Positions 30,942-45,900 of a DNA stretch of 64,000 nucleotides are shown here, piece by piece. Position 1 is the first letter of the stretch; each line of letters begins with the position of its first letter. Source of the DNA: Viridothelium virens (taxonomy: Eukaryota; Ascomycota; Dothideomycetes; Trypetheliales; Trypetheliaceae); the NCBI GenBank assembly GCA_010094025.1, contig ML991791.1:62001-126000 (forward strand), written 5' to 3'. The translations under genes and the position numbers were made by a program. The notes below the pieces were generated by a model. It saw only the letters and a list, made by a program, of their open reading frames with translations, was not told the origin of the DNA and did not search any database.

Positions 30942-33900
30942 TCAAGCATGTTCTCCGAGCTTCACCAACAAATCCTTGAGGTTGTTGACCAAACGCTCAG
31001 CACCTTCAATACCTTCGACCATATTCTCCGATCCAAAAATGCCAATATCTAGGCCACCTTTCCGCAACGCCACTTCAACGTCTACGGAATGCTAGAGGCT
31101 CATGTCAGCTCCTGTCTCCTTCCAACAGTGGCCATTTTGGACTTACCAAATACGAATCCTTGATCAAATTGCCCTTCAACTCTTCCGGCTCCACGAAATG
31201 CGGTCCTTTCGGCTCTCCAACGCCTTTCCTCTCTCCTATACTCTCACGACTAACTTCTCGTACCTTAACAGCTCCTCGGCTATTTCCCTCTTCCGCCTTT
31301 CCATCTTCGCCGTCTTCCTCTGGCAGGCTCAGAAAATTGACAAAGCAATCTAACTTTACCTTGCCCTCTGTCCACCGATCGATCTCCCATAACCTCACCG
31401 CTGAATTCTCTGGCGTGCCGATTTCTCGCAAGTCATCCTGTATTTTCTTTGCCACGTCGAGGAGGTTGGATGATGCAAACGAGCGTACGCGCAACGGGAC
31501 AAGATTGACGGTTGGGAAGTTCGCAGCGTAGAGATTGGGAAGGTGTGCGCGATTGGCAAGATAGACACCAAAGACGACGTCGTAGTCAGCAGTTGTAGAG
31601 AGCGCATCTACTCTGTGGGAAAGTGAAGCGTAGAGGCGGGACCACAGAGCAAAAAAGATTGCTTGAAGAGGGATACCACGGGTTTTTGCTATATTTTCCA
31701 GAGTTTCGGTGGAGATCAAGGAAGGCTTAAAGAGCTCGACTCGGCGTGGCCAAGGTGTCAAGGGCTGGAGGAGGCTCGGAGACGAGGCATCTGCCAAGTG
31801 TTGAGTCCAGAAACTGTGGCACTTCAATCGGGCCTCCGGCGAGGTACTCAATGCTAGAAATCCAGAGTGATCTTGGCTCGAGCTGGACTCAATTCTAACG
31901 CCATTGATGATGTCTTCAAACCTTTGCCGAAGGACTTGTAAGCTGAATGCATCGTACAATGCGTGATGAATGCGGAGATGGAGGACTGTCCTCCGGCTGT
32001 CAACATCAGCGATGGCATGGAGAAACGGTTGCGCATTCGTCACTGAAGGATTCTTGCTGCCTGTGAATACATTGTCTTCAGCGCGAAATATTCGCGATTC
32101 TACGTCGCGCATGACAGCCTGAACTAATGGGAATCGGTCAGAAGAAGTCGCGACGAAGCAAGTCCGCAAGATTGGCATCTCCGCAACAAGGTTTGACCAG
32201 GTTTTCTGGACATGTTCAATATCGCAGCAATTATCCAGTTGCCAGGCAAATTCCGGGACGAGGGAGGCGCCGTGGGTATTCTGCCAGACAGATAACATGT
32301 AGTCTTGACCGGCACTGGTCCGGAGTACTTCCTCGATATTCTCAGCGTCCATGTTTACCGATTCTACTAGCCTCTTAAGATCTTCTTCCTTCAGTACCTT
32401 TGCCAATGAGCCATTGGAACTTGCCGTTCCGACTTCTCTCAACTGTTGACGGTCCGCAATTCCCGCAATTCCAGTGATTGAAGCTGACCCAAGTATATCA
32501 CTCACAGCAAGCTTGATATCTTGCTTGCGAAGTAGCGTAGAAATCTTGATAGCGCTGATGGAATCAAGACCGAGGTGGAAAATCGTCATGTCCTTGGTTA
32601 TATCTTCTTCAGGGACCTTCGATACTGCGGACAGGACGCTTCGCACTTTCTGCTCAGTACCAGACCACATTGCATCTGATGACCCTGGCATTGTTGGAGT
32701 GCTAGTTTGCCGCAAGTCATGATGCGCCGGAGGCTTAAAGGCCGGGAGGCCACAGATCCTGGTACCTTCCTCGTGGAAATTGATTGCCGGGGTACTTGGT
32801 TCTCTGATGATATCCCTTGCTACGGCATCGAGTTTCTGCAATACATCCGCAGTTCCGATATGGTCGAAGAAATCCTCATGACAAGCTGTTCGCCATATTA
32901 TTGCATCATCTATAGTTTCCATTTCGATACAAACAGGATATTCGACGTCCGATGCTCCACCAACCGATTCGTAAAGCGAGGTCTCCGAGTGAGTGCCAAT
33001 TTGGGGGCGCTTTTGATATATAAAAAGCGTATCAAAGAGTCTACGGTTTCGAGATGGTAATTTTGCCAAAATCTTCCGCAATGGAACGTGCTGATGCGGC
33101 ATGATCTCGGAAATCGTCTCTTGTGTATATCTGAGCATATCTTGTTTCGATTTGTGGATGATCGAGCGAACGCAGACTGTGTTCATGGTTGGAAACATGA
33201 TAGATTCTGCGTCGACAGTGTCGCGACCTGATAGAACAATGCCGAAGACGACGTCAAGCTGACGATAGAGAGATGCAAGAACGAAGGCCCAGCACGCAGC
33301 CCCGAAGGCTTGGAGAGTGATCCCTTGAGTTCGGCAGAGAGAGATTACTGACTCTAGCGCGATCTGGCTACGGATCTCTCTGCGATGGACTCCTGGTGAT
33401 CTCTGGTCGGAGCTCCCCTCTCTGTGAGGTAGTGTCGAGGGAACATATCCAGTAAGCTGATTCTGCCAGAAAGCTTCCTGTTCCTCCGTGAGAGACAACA
33501 CAATCTGCTGAAGGGCATGATCAAAGGATTGTCCAGGGATTTTAGGATCTTCATCTGCATTGGTTAAACTTTTCTTTTCACTCTCTACTGTATCATGTTC
33601 ACAGTAAAGTTCATGCACTGTCTCGTGTAAAAGCTGGAGACTCCATCCATCATACATCGCATGAGGCAATGAGAGCACAAGATATTTCTCTTTCGGGCAA
33701 TAGACTATCGTGAGTCTGGCCGGCGATTTCTCAGTAAACGTGCGCCGAACTTCTTGTGCAACACCGTCCATTATCGTCGAGATATCATCGACGGTATTAG
33801 AAGAAACCTCGTGCCATGGGAAAATTGAGTGTTTGTGGATTACTTGCGCGAAAGCATCATCAACGCTTGGATTGTCGATCGGAGCGAAGATGGTTCGTAA

Positions 33901-36900
33901 TATCCGGAACGAAGCAAAGGCTTTTTCCCATGCCGACTGGAGAAGGGTAATATCGGTATGCTTGGATATCTTCAATATGTCGTGGTTGAAGTATCTTTGA
34001 AAGTTAGAATTAATCATCTCAGACAGCATGCCCTCTTGCAAAGGTGTAACCGGAAGAATCCGATCGACTGTTTCCGGTGTTGTCAAATCTCCGAACAGAC
34101 TCCTGGTCAGTTCGGCTTCGCGAGTTGCCAGGAGATCAAAACTCGGATGTTGATCATGCACATCCGCCAAAGATGCATCTTGCAGCATTCTGGAAACGGT
34201 CAGACTCCGCATAATGGAGCTTGTTGACAGGGTGATGCCACTTTTCTTCAAGACGGATGATAGCCGGATAGCATCAATACTGTCCAATCCGAGTTCCAGT
34301 ATAGAGCAATGCTCATCTACACTGTTCTTATCTAATCCTGCCAAAGCTGCAATCTCTGATCTGATCAGGTTTGCCGCTGGTGTCCAATGGAAATCGACGA
34401 TGCTCTTGAGCTGGGTGTCCGGAGTGTCGAAGGTGCTACTAGTTTGCTCGCCGCCGTCGATATTATTACTGGAGTCATCTACGAAAGTGGAGATGCGTCC
34501 TTCAGGATCCGCAAGCAGCTCATGCAACATGCTCGTCAGAGTGTGCAACATTTCCGTACACCTGCCGCGATCAGCGATATTACCTTGGGCTGCCAAAGTT
34601 AACGTGAAAGTTCCGCTGCATTTTCTCTCCACTTCAAGAGCAAGCGGATAATCGGCCTGGTTCTCGCTTGCCACCTCTCCTCGAAGAAGACATCCGCTTG
34701 TGTCTGTTCGAGGAGTCTCCTTCTGAAACACAAACAGAACTTCAAATAGCGGCTGGTACTGTGAGTATTTGCACCACTTCAAGATGTTCCGCAGCGGTGT
34801 ATGTTGGTATGGTAATACTGAGACGTTGAACTCATGGCATGTCCTTACCACTGAACCCCATGTGTCGCCTTTTCGGATTTTCGGAGCAAACGGGATTGTA
34901 TTGAACAGTGGGCCTATGACTTGGTCGGCACCCTCAAAGTCAATCGACCTCCCCGAGATAACATTGCCAAACACGACGTCGCTTCCAAAGTAGCTAAGCA
35001 ACAAGGAAGCCCAGCACGCTTGGAAAAGCGCCTGATCCGTTACCCCGAGGCGCTGACGAATAGTATCAAAAGTGCGGAGCCCATGGACATCAACAGTAAC
35101 AAAACAGTCGTTTCTTGAAGACAGTTCAGACAAAGGGCGTAATTTACCAGGTTTAACAGAGTCCAAGTGCTCGATCCAGAAGTGTTCCGCACCATCGGTC
35201 CTCCGTAGAGGCCCGAAAGGGAGCGCGTCGTGAAAATTGGGACCGACATTAGGCATTTCGTTATCTGTAAAGCTCTTTGTCAAGATGGTTAGAAGCAACT
35301 GTATACTATTCCCGTCATACAACGCGTGGAAGAGATGTAAAGCCATCACAGCCTTTGTTGGGCAACGAGTGATGACGACTTCGAAAGGCTTTGCAAAATG
35401 ATCCCCATTTTTCTCAATCCATTCATCAGCACTCTCATCAAGGAATTGGCCCATCTGGTTCTCATTCTCAAACTTTTGCTCCGTCCATGGAAGTTGTAGC
35501 TGTCGGAGGATCACTTGCATATAGCCATCTGCGGTCGAGATGAACCGAGTGCGTAGGATTTGTACAGCTTCAAATACTCTTTCCCATGCTGACTTGAGCG
35601 TCTCAGAGTTCACATCCTCCGCTAATTCCAGAAGAAAGGAATTGAAATAGACTGGTCTTTGGTTGTTGAGCGATCTTGATATGATACCTTCTTGCAGAGG
35701 AGTACAAGGAGCCAGGCTTTCAATCTTTTCCAGGGTGACGCCGAGGAGTTTCATTGCTGTCCCAATATGCTTGTGCTGATAAGCCGCAATATTTTGTCTT
35801 GCGGCAACGATTGCTCCGTCCGTAGTGATCGATGTAACATCGGCCAGTGCTTTCGCAAGTGACTGAATGTGAGAATTTTGTATAATGGTGGAAACTTCGG
35901 CGCTGTGAAAACCAGCATCTTTCAATGCGCGTGTGAATCCGATTGCTGAAATTGAGTCAAGTCCGAGCTCGAAGATACTGGTCAAGGGGGAGATCTCCTT
36001 TGTCGAAACGGACAGAAAACCAGCGAGAACCGCAACAAGTCTCGTTTCTGTGGGAGTTAAGGAATTCGAAGGTTGCGGCAGGTGCTGACCCAGCCTTTGC
36101 AGCTCATGCAAAGACATCTCGTCAAACATAGTTTGTAACTTACGAGAGTCCACTTTATTGTTTACGGTAAGTGGAATACGTGAAATTGGAATGAAATAGC
36201 TCGGGACCATGTATGACGGGAGTCTGGTCTCGCAAGCCTCTTGCGCGCTCCGGAGAAGTTGTCCTTGACTTTCAGTAATTACGTGTGGCTCTTGCTTGCC
36301 TGCGGACTCCTTGAGTACCATGAAAGTAACCAGTTGGTCCTTTTGCTGCTTTGGATGTTTGAGCACCAGCGTGCTAACATCGGCCAGTTCTGGCAAAGCT
36401 TGCAACAAAACATTGTTGATCTCCCCGACTTCTAATCTTTGGCCACGAAGCTTGACTTGATCATCTATTCGGCCGTGGAATATGAACGTACCATCATGCA
36501 AAATGCGTACGAGGTCTCCGGTCCGGTATACTCTCTCACCATACTTTTTAAGGAAGGGAAATCGCTCATTAGTCAATTCGGGCCTGTTGAGATAGCCTCT
36601 ACCGACCAAGGTACCAGCTATACAAAGCTCACCTATGCCACCTCGGAGGACGGCGGTGTCCGACTTGGGTTTGAGGACGTACGTCCCCACATTGTCGAAT
36701 TGTCTCCCAATATTTGACGGCTTACCACTACACGGCACTCGCGGGTGCATGGTTACTCCAATGGTCGCTTCAGTGGGACCATAACCATTGTAAATGACAG
36801 TTCTTGGGCCCCAAACATCAATAATCTCCTGCTTCAACGGCTCACCGCCAGTGATGAATACTCCATTGCAGAGGCTGGGCACATCGTCCGGGTGTAATAA

Positions 36901-39900
36901 TTTGGCGAGACTAGGGGTAAGGTCGATGTGAGTAATCTCTAGTTGACGAATGGTCTCAGCAATATCTTGGAAGACTAGATCGCGGGGTGCCGAAACAACG
37001 CAGATACCAACTGACCAACTCCAAAACTGCTCGAGTACGCTGACATCGAAGTGGAATGATGCAAATTGAAGCCACCGAGAATCTTGATTCCAATGGCCAG
37101 CGAAGAGTTTTTGAAACGAAAGCATAGCCTGGACGACGTTCTTATGGGTAATCATGCAGCCTTTCGGTGTTCCCGTAGTCCCCGATGTATACAAGCAGTA
37201 GCTCAGATCGTCGGACTGCACTTCCCTCGCGAGTTTGACCGGACCCGCAGGCCAGTTTTCCAGCCTGCAAGAATTGAGGTCAATTATGTATACGTAGTCG
37301 TTCTGCGGCAAACTTGTGGCAACATTTTTCGTAGACAAAACAACTTTAGCTTGAGAATCTTCAATAATAAAACTTTTTCGGGCAAGAGGCGCCGTTGGGT
37401 CTAGAGCAACGAAAGCGCAGCCTGCCTTGAGTATCCCGATGAAGGCAAATGAGGCCTCCGCACTTTTGTCGAAGCACGTCGCCACAATACTGCCGGGCTT
37501 CACTCCGTGATTCTGAAGTAAATGCCCAACACGGTTGCCTGCCTCGTTGATCTCGCGATATGTCCACCGCTGGCGACCGGCTGCGTCTAGAGAAGTTGCA
37601 AACTCGAGAGCAACTCGCTGAGGACTCTCGATTGCTGTACGCTCAACAAACTGATGCAACGATTGAACACTTGATGATAATGCTTGGTCCTTCGCCGGCG
37701 TTATGGACAAGAGGTGCTCGCGGTGTATCGCCGTCTGCCTGCGCCCCTTACTGGTAGCAAATAAAAGTTCAATGAAGCACTCTTCGAATTGATTCAACAT
37801 AAGCTTTGCTTGGGGTCTTGGAAGAACGTCGTCTTTTGCAGCTAAGCGGATGACCAGACTGCTGTCTTTCAGACACGGTTCGAGCTCAAGCGAAACAGTA
37901 TAGTTGATAGTAGCTTTCTCATCCGCAATGACCCAGGGTCTTGCGGTTTCGGATGATGATGCATTTCGCTTCTGATAGGTGAGGATTGTATCGAAAAGAG
38001 ACTCATCAGGATGGCCAGTCCAGCGCTGGATCTTTGGCAGAGGCGTGAATTGGTACCGTTGCACCTTTGCATTGTAGTTCAGCATCTCCTCCAACAACCG
38101 TTGACCATCATCCCCAACATGGCATGGAACCGGGACTGTAATTATGCAAGGCAGTGCTGCATGCTCTCTGACATCGGTCGTCCTACCAGAAAGAACAACT
38201 CCAAACGTGACGTCAGTCTCTCCGATATAGCATGAGAGAACTTGAGCCCAAGCAGCCTGAGCGATCGCCTGCATGGTGGTCCCCACAATACGACTGCCTT
38301 CTTCAAGTTCAGCGAGACTTTGTTGACATTTTCTAGCTTCAACATAGGACTCCCCATGATCGACAACGAGTGGAGTCAAATTGGGGAACCGACTAATCGC
38401 CATTCTCTTCCCCGTATGTTCCCAAAACTGACGGTTGCGCTCCGATTCATCGTTGCTGTCCTCCAGGATCTCTGCTATGGCGGTGTCCAAGGACGGTGCG
38501 AGCGAGAGCTTATGGTCACTGTAGGCGTTTGCAACATCATCCAGAATGCTCTGAAGTAACTGCGCATCGTAAATTGCATGATGGGCTAGGAGAACCATTG
38601 AATAATTCCTTTCGGTTGGGAAGAGTAATATTCGCCATGGGATTTTATGTAAGGCGGATAAAATGATCGTTACATTTTGCTCGACGACCTCTCGGGTCCG
38701 CACCGTATCTGAAAATAGATGCCACGGGATCTCTACAGCCGAAGGATTATACTCAATCATGGCCATTGGAAACTTACTGTGGTTAATTTGAGTGAAGCCA
38801 GTCCGCAACATGGCGTACTTCTGCTGCACAGCTCTCCAAGCGTGATTAAAACGTTGGAGGTCAATATCCTCGTATAATTGCATCTTTATCTCATTGACAT
38901 ACATTCTTGTCTGTGAACGAATCGATTCGGCAATAAGACCCGACTGAAGTGGAGTGCACGGTCTAATACGATGCACTTCATTCTCATCCAGGTGGTGTCT
39001 CGCACAAACAGACCGCTTGAAGTGGGCAGTAAAGTCCTCAAGATTGAACTTCGGAGAAGTTGATTGAGCCGATCGCTTTTGCTGAAGGGCGACTGCAAGA
39101 CTAGCACATGTTGGATGCTCCATCATGTCGGAAGAGGAGACCTTCAGACCTCTGTCTCTGAGCTTGGCAGCAATTTGGACAGCATTAATGCTGTCTAGCC
39201 CAAGTTGGTAGATCGTGGTGTTTCTCTTGATCTGGTTTCCCGAAGAAAGAGAAAATTGCGTAATGACCTCTCGGATAGACCACTCGACTTCTGTCCAATC
39301 CGCATTGGCATCTTCTTGCGCCGTGGCCCCATGTCCAAGAGTACGATCGCGGACTAGAGTGTTTCTATTGTCGATTTCAGCGTATCTATTACCGGGTAGC
39401 ACGCGGGCTAGCTTGCCGGTCTTATAGAAGCTCCTTCCATTCTTCTCGATGGTGGTGGAAGACTCCAGGCTGCCTTGGCTCCCATGGATTTCAGAATACA
39501 AGTCACCAATCCCAAAGACTGGTGTCGCGATCTTGTCGCTACTCAGAACTGCAAAGTCGATCGCGTTCGCCGGATTCTGCAACGGTTCTGCTGAAACGAG
39601 ATCGCTTACTGACGCGGAAGGAAAAGTCATACATGACCGCAAAGCATCTTCATAGGCTTCGAAAACATATCGTACATCATTTAAAGATATTGTGCGACTG
39701 TCGACAAATCAGCTAATCGGCAAATCGTCCATGAGACCCGATAGTGAACCTACGATTCATAATACACATTAATGGAGAGCGTGTTCTTGCAAACATTGGG
39801 TATCAATTCCATAACAAAGGGAAAATTCATTTCTCCGTAATCTTTCTCTAAAGACCAAATCTCGTGGTCTAAATCTCGAGTTGGCTGCTGCAGGATGAAC

Positions 39901-42900
39901 AGTGTGTCGAAAAGGCTTTGCCCAGCACGGGCCGCCTTAGTCTGGATTCGTCGAAGTGGAGTTAGGTGGAAAGGCAGCACATCCACATTGTATCTTTGCA
40001 AATCTTGTATTAATTCAATGTTGGTCGAAAGAGAAGTGAGATCAACTCTGACTGGAAGAGTGTTAAAACAGGGCGCTACAATGCGCTCAATACCATCGAT
40101 AGGGAGGCTGCGGCCGCTCACAACGTTCCCAAAACAAATGTCTGATCTTCCAAGATATAGCGAGAGGAATTTGGCAAAAGCAGCCTGCGTGACGCAGAGC
40201 ATTGTGCTAGAAACAGATTTGCAGGCACGCTCCAGTTCGTCGAGGCCAATGTTGAGGGTCTTAGAGGAAAGATGGTAGTCCAGTCCACGTGTATTGGCTA
40301 CTCTAGCATCCTGACAGAGCCGAGGAAAGCCGATCGGGGTGAAATGAGCTAGATGTGAAGTCCAGAACTGGTCTGCTTTGGATAAGTCGGTCGATACCAG
40401 CGCATCGAGGAAAGTTGCGAACGACACAGTGGGCGGCAGATTATCTTGGGCGTGATAGGAGACTTCGATCTCGTACAGTAATCGGTCAATTGCGACAGCA
40501 TCATAAAGCGCGTGATGCATATTCAGCATGAGGTAGTGAATGCCATCAATCTTGAAGTTTGTCAAGGAGTAAGGGAGATCGGTGTTGTATTCGTGCCCAT
40601 GAGCAACATCAATTTCCCCAGGCACCAATGCATCGAAGTCTGTTACTGTGGTTGCTGGAGTAGCCCAGGGAAGCTTTGCCTCTACCAATACTACCTGCGC
40701 GTATGCATACTCGAGAGTGTCAATGGGTATGAACGTGGCTCTAAGGATATCGTGTCTGTGACACATCTCCTGCCAAGTACCTTTGAGCCGTTCAATGTCT
40801 CCATGGATTCGGAAAAGGGTGCGATTATGATATGCCGCCTTACCGGGACCCAAGGACAACATAGCTTCCTGCAATGGGGTACATGGTAGGATTGCTTGGA
40901 TGGATTTACCGTCGCGCTCGTACGTAGACCTCACAGTCTCTAAGATCTTCTCGGGAAATACGTGAAGCTCGGCCTTCGATGTGGAAGCCTTCGTGACATC
41001 CTCCTCGCGCATCATTTGAGCCATTGCTTGCGACAGCCGCGATACCGTAGGACACTTCAATACGGTCGAGAGATCTAAATTCAAGTCCATTTTTCTGCGG
41101 ATAGAGCTAGCAACAGAAATCGCAGAGATAGAGTCCAGTCCCAGACTGAAAAACGAGGTATGGCGTCCTATCTCGGTAGTAGGTACGCTCAGAACTTCAG
41201 CGACGATAGCAGCAAGGCTTCTCTCTTCCATCGTCCAGATTTGGTCTTTGTAGGCATCGGCAGACGATTCAGAGAACTGGTCTAGCGTTTTGTGGTCGAG
41301 CTCATTGATGAGACTAGTAAGTCTGAGCTTGTCAATTTTCCCTTGAATTGTCATTGGTAAATGGGTGATCGGGATGAGGTTAACCGGAATCATGTAGGCA
41401 GGCAGGGTGGCCCGTAGAGCTTCGTATATTAAGTCGATCTTCTCCCTTAACTCATCACTGACTGATACCACAGCGAAATCTGTACCCGAATGTGCATCTG
41501 CCACCCAGAAGGTCATCAGGCGTTGGAAGAGACCAGCAGATTGCTGGATGACGTAGGAAAAGCAGTCCCGTACACCATTCACACTAAGCACAGTTGCATT
41601 AATCTCACCCAGTTCAATTCTTTGACCTCTTAACTTGATCTGATCATCAAGTCTGCCTTCAAACAAGACAGAGCCATCGTAAAGCAAGCGGCCAAGGTCC
41701 CCACTGCGATATATCCTGCCAAAGTCTGGATGATCAATAATCTTCTGAGAATTAAGTTCCGGCATCTTGAGGTATCCTCTAAAGACTTGGTCGCCGCCAA
41801 AACAAAGTTCGCCCACGCCACCACGAGGAATCAGATCAAAGCCAGACCCCTTTGACAACACGAACGCCGAGGTATTCGGAAACGGTGGTCCAATATTGTT
41901 GATCAGGTCCATGTTAGAAACTCGGGCATTGACGGTGCAGATATTTGTAGTCTCGCTCGGTCCATAGCCTTGCCACAGCCCGCGTTCAGCCCACGTCCTG
42001 AAAACTTGCTCAGTGACAGCTTCGCCGGAGGTAACAAGGAATCGAACGCTGGGGACATTGTCGGGGTTGATAAGTGCAGCAACGGTTGGAGTCAAGCTGA
42101 GATGGGTTATGCCAAATTCGCGAATAATTCCTTCAATGTCTTGGAAGAGAACATCTTTGGACGTCGAACACAAGCACATGCCTGTGGACCACGCAAAGAA
42201 AATCTCGAAGACGGAAACGTCAAAAGCTTGTGAACATGCTTGGAGAAGCTTGGATTCCTTGGTGACAGGATATATGCCCTCAAGGGTCTTGATATTACTT
42301 GAGAGATTTTGATGAGTGACCAATACACCTTTCGGAGTTCCAGTACTTCCGGAAGTGAAGACTGCATAAGCTACATCAGACTCTTTGCAAGCAACCACAG
42401 GAACGTTACTGGGTTGCCGAGACAATTCGTCGTCTAAATCGTTCACATCGATTATTTTCGACTGCAGCGATAGCTTCAATTGCCCTGCAATAACGCCATT
42501 GCTGAGACAGAGCGAAACCTCGGCTTCCTGCATGGCTGCCTTGATCCTGGCCACTGGAGTGTCCGGTGTTATTGGCAAGTAGCCTGCGCCGGCATAAATT
42601 GCTGCAAGTATGCAAGTGTAGAGCTCAATGGACTTGTCCATACATATGCCGACTAGCATATTTTGCTCGACACCTCTAGCTATCAAGTATTGGGAAATGC
42701 GGATTGCTTTCTCATTAAGTTCTCCGAATGTCAAGGTCTCGATCGAAAAGCTGGCTTGCGTCTTGGAAGCAAAGGCTAGAGCTGGAGCTTTCGGAGTTGT
42801 GGACGCGTGTTTCTGCACCAGTACTGCTACTCCGCCATCGAATGGCATCTGCACAGGAGCTTGATTTTCCATGGATAGGTGGTCCAAGTCGAAGCATTGA

Positions 42901-45900
42901 TTGGCTTTCTCAAGAAGCTCGTCCTCGTATTCGAGCATCCATGCCACTAGACTGTCAAGCTGTGCAATCAAAACCTCCATGTGGGACAGCGGGATAAGCG
43001 ATGGCTGAAACGTTGCTCTGGTGCGTAGAGAATTCCCTATTGGCTCAAACTCTAGCAAGATATTAAATTCAAGGTAGTCCGCAGAATTCACAACGCGAAT
43101 TGCTTCGGGTGGAGAAGAACTTAGAGGAGATTCCTGCCAGATAAGCAACGTATCAAACAATGGCTTCCCCGGTTGCAGGCCACAAGTGTTCTTGATCTCT
43201 TGGAGAGGTAGTGTACAATGCTCCATGAGTTCACGATTCAAACGATGAATAGCACGCAGGAGGTCGAGGCCGGATCTAGACTGGGCGATATCGACGCGTA
43301 GTGGTAAAGTGGCAATACAAGGTCCAATGATTTCCTCGATACCAGTGACTGGAAGCGTTCTGCCAGACGACACTGTGCCCAGGATAACATCGCTTGACCC
43401 TGTATATGCTGCCAGGAGATATGCAAACGCTGCTTGAAAATATACCTGAGGGCTAAAATGGCGTTCTCTTGCACAGGTTCTTACTTTGTCCAGTGGAATC
43501 GAGCAGAAACGGTCGATCCTTTCCAAACCTTTTTCGGGCTGATTCTTTCCACTCAAATTTGGCAACTTGCAAGGGTTAGAGTTGCTCAATTTCTCTTGCC
43601 AAAAAAGGCGGTCTGCGTCTCTGTCCACTGACTGTTTACTGAGATGATAACCAATCACTTCAAGATACTGCGGTCGTGCTGGTACGGCTGCGCCTTGAAG
43701 CGAGCGATCAAGGTCTCGAACTATTAGATCCATACTCCATCCATCGTATAAGGCGTGATGGATTTGTATCAAGATAGAGGTTGACTCGTTGGCTGAGCGA
43801 ACCTGTACATTCAGCGGGCGTATTAGTGCGTCGAAACCGCTAGGAGGGTCGTATTGAAACTCGTCGACTCCCAAAACTTGTGAATCCAGCAGACCTTGCC
43901 AAACCAACAAAACAAATGGGTTTAGATTATCACCGACTTCGGTAAAACCAGACCGTAAAATTTCATTTTCGGCCACCAAGCGTAGGAAGGCATCCCGAAT
44001 TCGTTGTTCGCTGCAGCAGGTCTGTAGCTCCAGCTCGATCCAGTTCCAATAGGCGCCATTCCTACGAGACGTCTCAACTAAGAAGGCGGTTTGAAGTGGT
44101 GAGCAAGGGAGAACTTTGGTCAGTTCAGAGCGATTTTGGTGAATGTTTTCATTCTCGAGTGCTTTTTTAGTCAAACTGTCTATCAGCCCTCGATTATTAA
44201 AAATCTGCTGGGTCCCGAATTGGACGGGCTTATTAGCCACAATATGCTGTGCTAGCTCCCTCACTGAGCGATGCTTGAGAACCCCCGTTACAGTAGCAGA
44301 GAACCCGTTCCTGCGTAGGTTAGAAGCAAACTGGATTGCAGCCAAGGAGTCAAGGCCATTTTGACCCAAAGAATCGGTGACGCCCAGCTCGTTGCCAAGT
44401 GATTTTCTTGCGACTGAAAGTATTTTTGCCTCCCTCTCATTCTCCGGGGCGATCCCATCTGTTTCTTCAATGTCGCGAGCTTGATACTGTTCTTCCAGTC
44501 GCTTCCTGTCGACTTTTCCGGATGGTAGATGCGGTAAGTCATGAAGTATCACGATATCAGCAGGGATCATGAACGCGGGCAGCCATTTCCGGCAAAGCCG
44601 GTAGAGGGAGTCCTTCTCCAGACCACCTTCGACAACAAGACAGAACACCACCAGGACTCCATTGACAATACTAGCGACAGCAGCATGACATGATGAACTT
44701 CGGAGTAGAACCTCCTCTATTTCTCCAAGCTCAACTCTTTGGCCCCGCAGTTTTACTTGACCCGTTGCCATGCGACCTAGACATTCGAGTGAGCCGTCGG
44801 GAAGAAGACGTGCCTTATCACCAGTTCGGTATAGCCGACCATGGTCTGTTGTGTTTACAAAGGCTGCCGAGGTCTGATCAGGTCGGTTGAGGTAGCCGTC
44901 GGCAAGCTGATGACCGCCAACCGCGAGCTCACCAATTTGTCCCACCGGAAGGATCTTAACGATAGAAATATCGTTCTCTTCGGCCAAGGCGGGGGCCAAA
45001 ATGAACACAGAGACAGTTTGCAGTGGAATGCCAACAATGCCAACTTTGTGCTCCGTTCGAAAATCTGACTGCAGTGTACAGTGTATCGCAGCCTCGGTTG
45101 GACCGTACATGCCATGTAATATTCCTCGACGATCAGATGATTCTCCAAATTCCTCGATGACGTTTCTGGTGAGCATTTCACCTATGGTTAGTAGCAACTG
45201 CAAACGCGGCACATTTTCTCGCTTTTGCAAGAGGCTTCCAGCCACCGTCGGTGTTAATTCTGCTGCATCAATTTCTAAAGAATTGATAACAGAGCTAAGG
45301 TCATTAAGCATTATACCTCGGTCACAGCTTACAAGCGTACTTCCTCGAAATAAAGGAAAGAAAATCTCAAAGACTGAGACATCGAAAGTAGGAGAAGCGA
45401 ATTGGAGAAATCGATCGAAGGGGGGGATGTGTTGGTCATGGGCCAACAATGCCTGCGTTGCCGCACAATGGGAGATAGCCACACCTTTAGGTTTGCCTGT
45501 GGATCCTGAGGTGTACATAACGTAGGCGATGCCCGTAGGATCGATGTTGACATGCTGCCACTCAACCAGAGTCTCGTACTCAAGTCTCGCCTGCAGAATG
45601 GTAACATCAGGAAGATTAGCCAATTTGTCCTTGAGGGTCTGAATAGTGATGACGATGGTGGCAGAAACATCTTGCAGAATGAATCTGATGCGTTCTTCCG
45701 GGGCATCGAGATTAAGCGGACAGAACGCGCATCCAGCCTTCAGAATAGCCAGCTCAGTCACATATAGTTCAAGTGATTGAGGTATTAGAATTGGCACGAT
45801 AGGTGTCACTGTTGCCTTTGTATGGCTTAGTGCGAGACGTGCGTGGATGTCTCTGGCGAGTCTGCTTGACGCTTTGTCAAGCTGGTCCCATGTCAAACTT

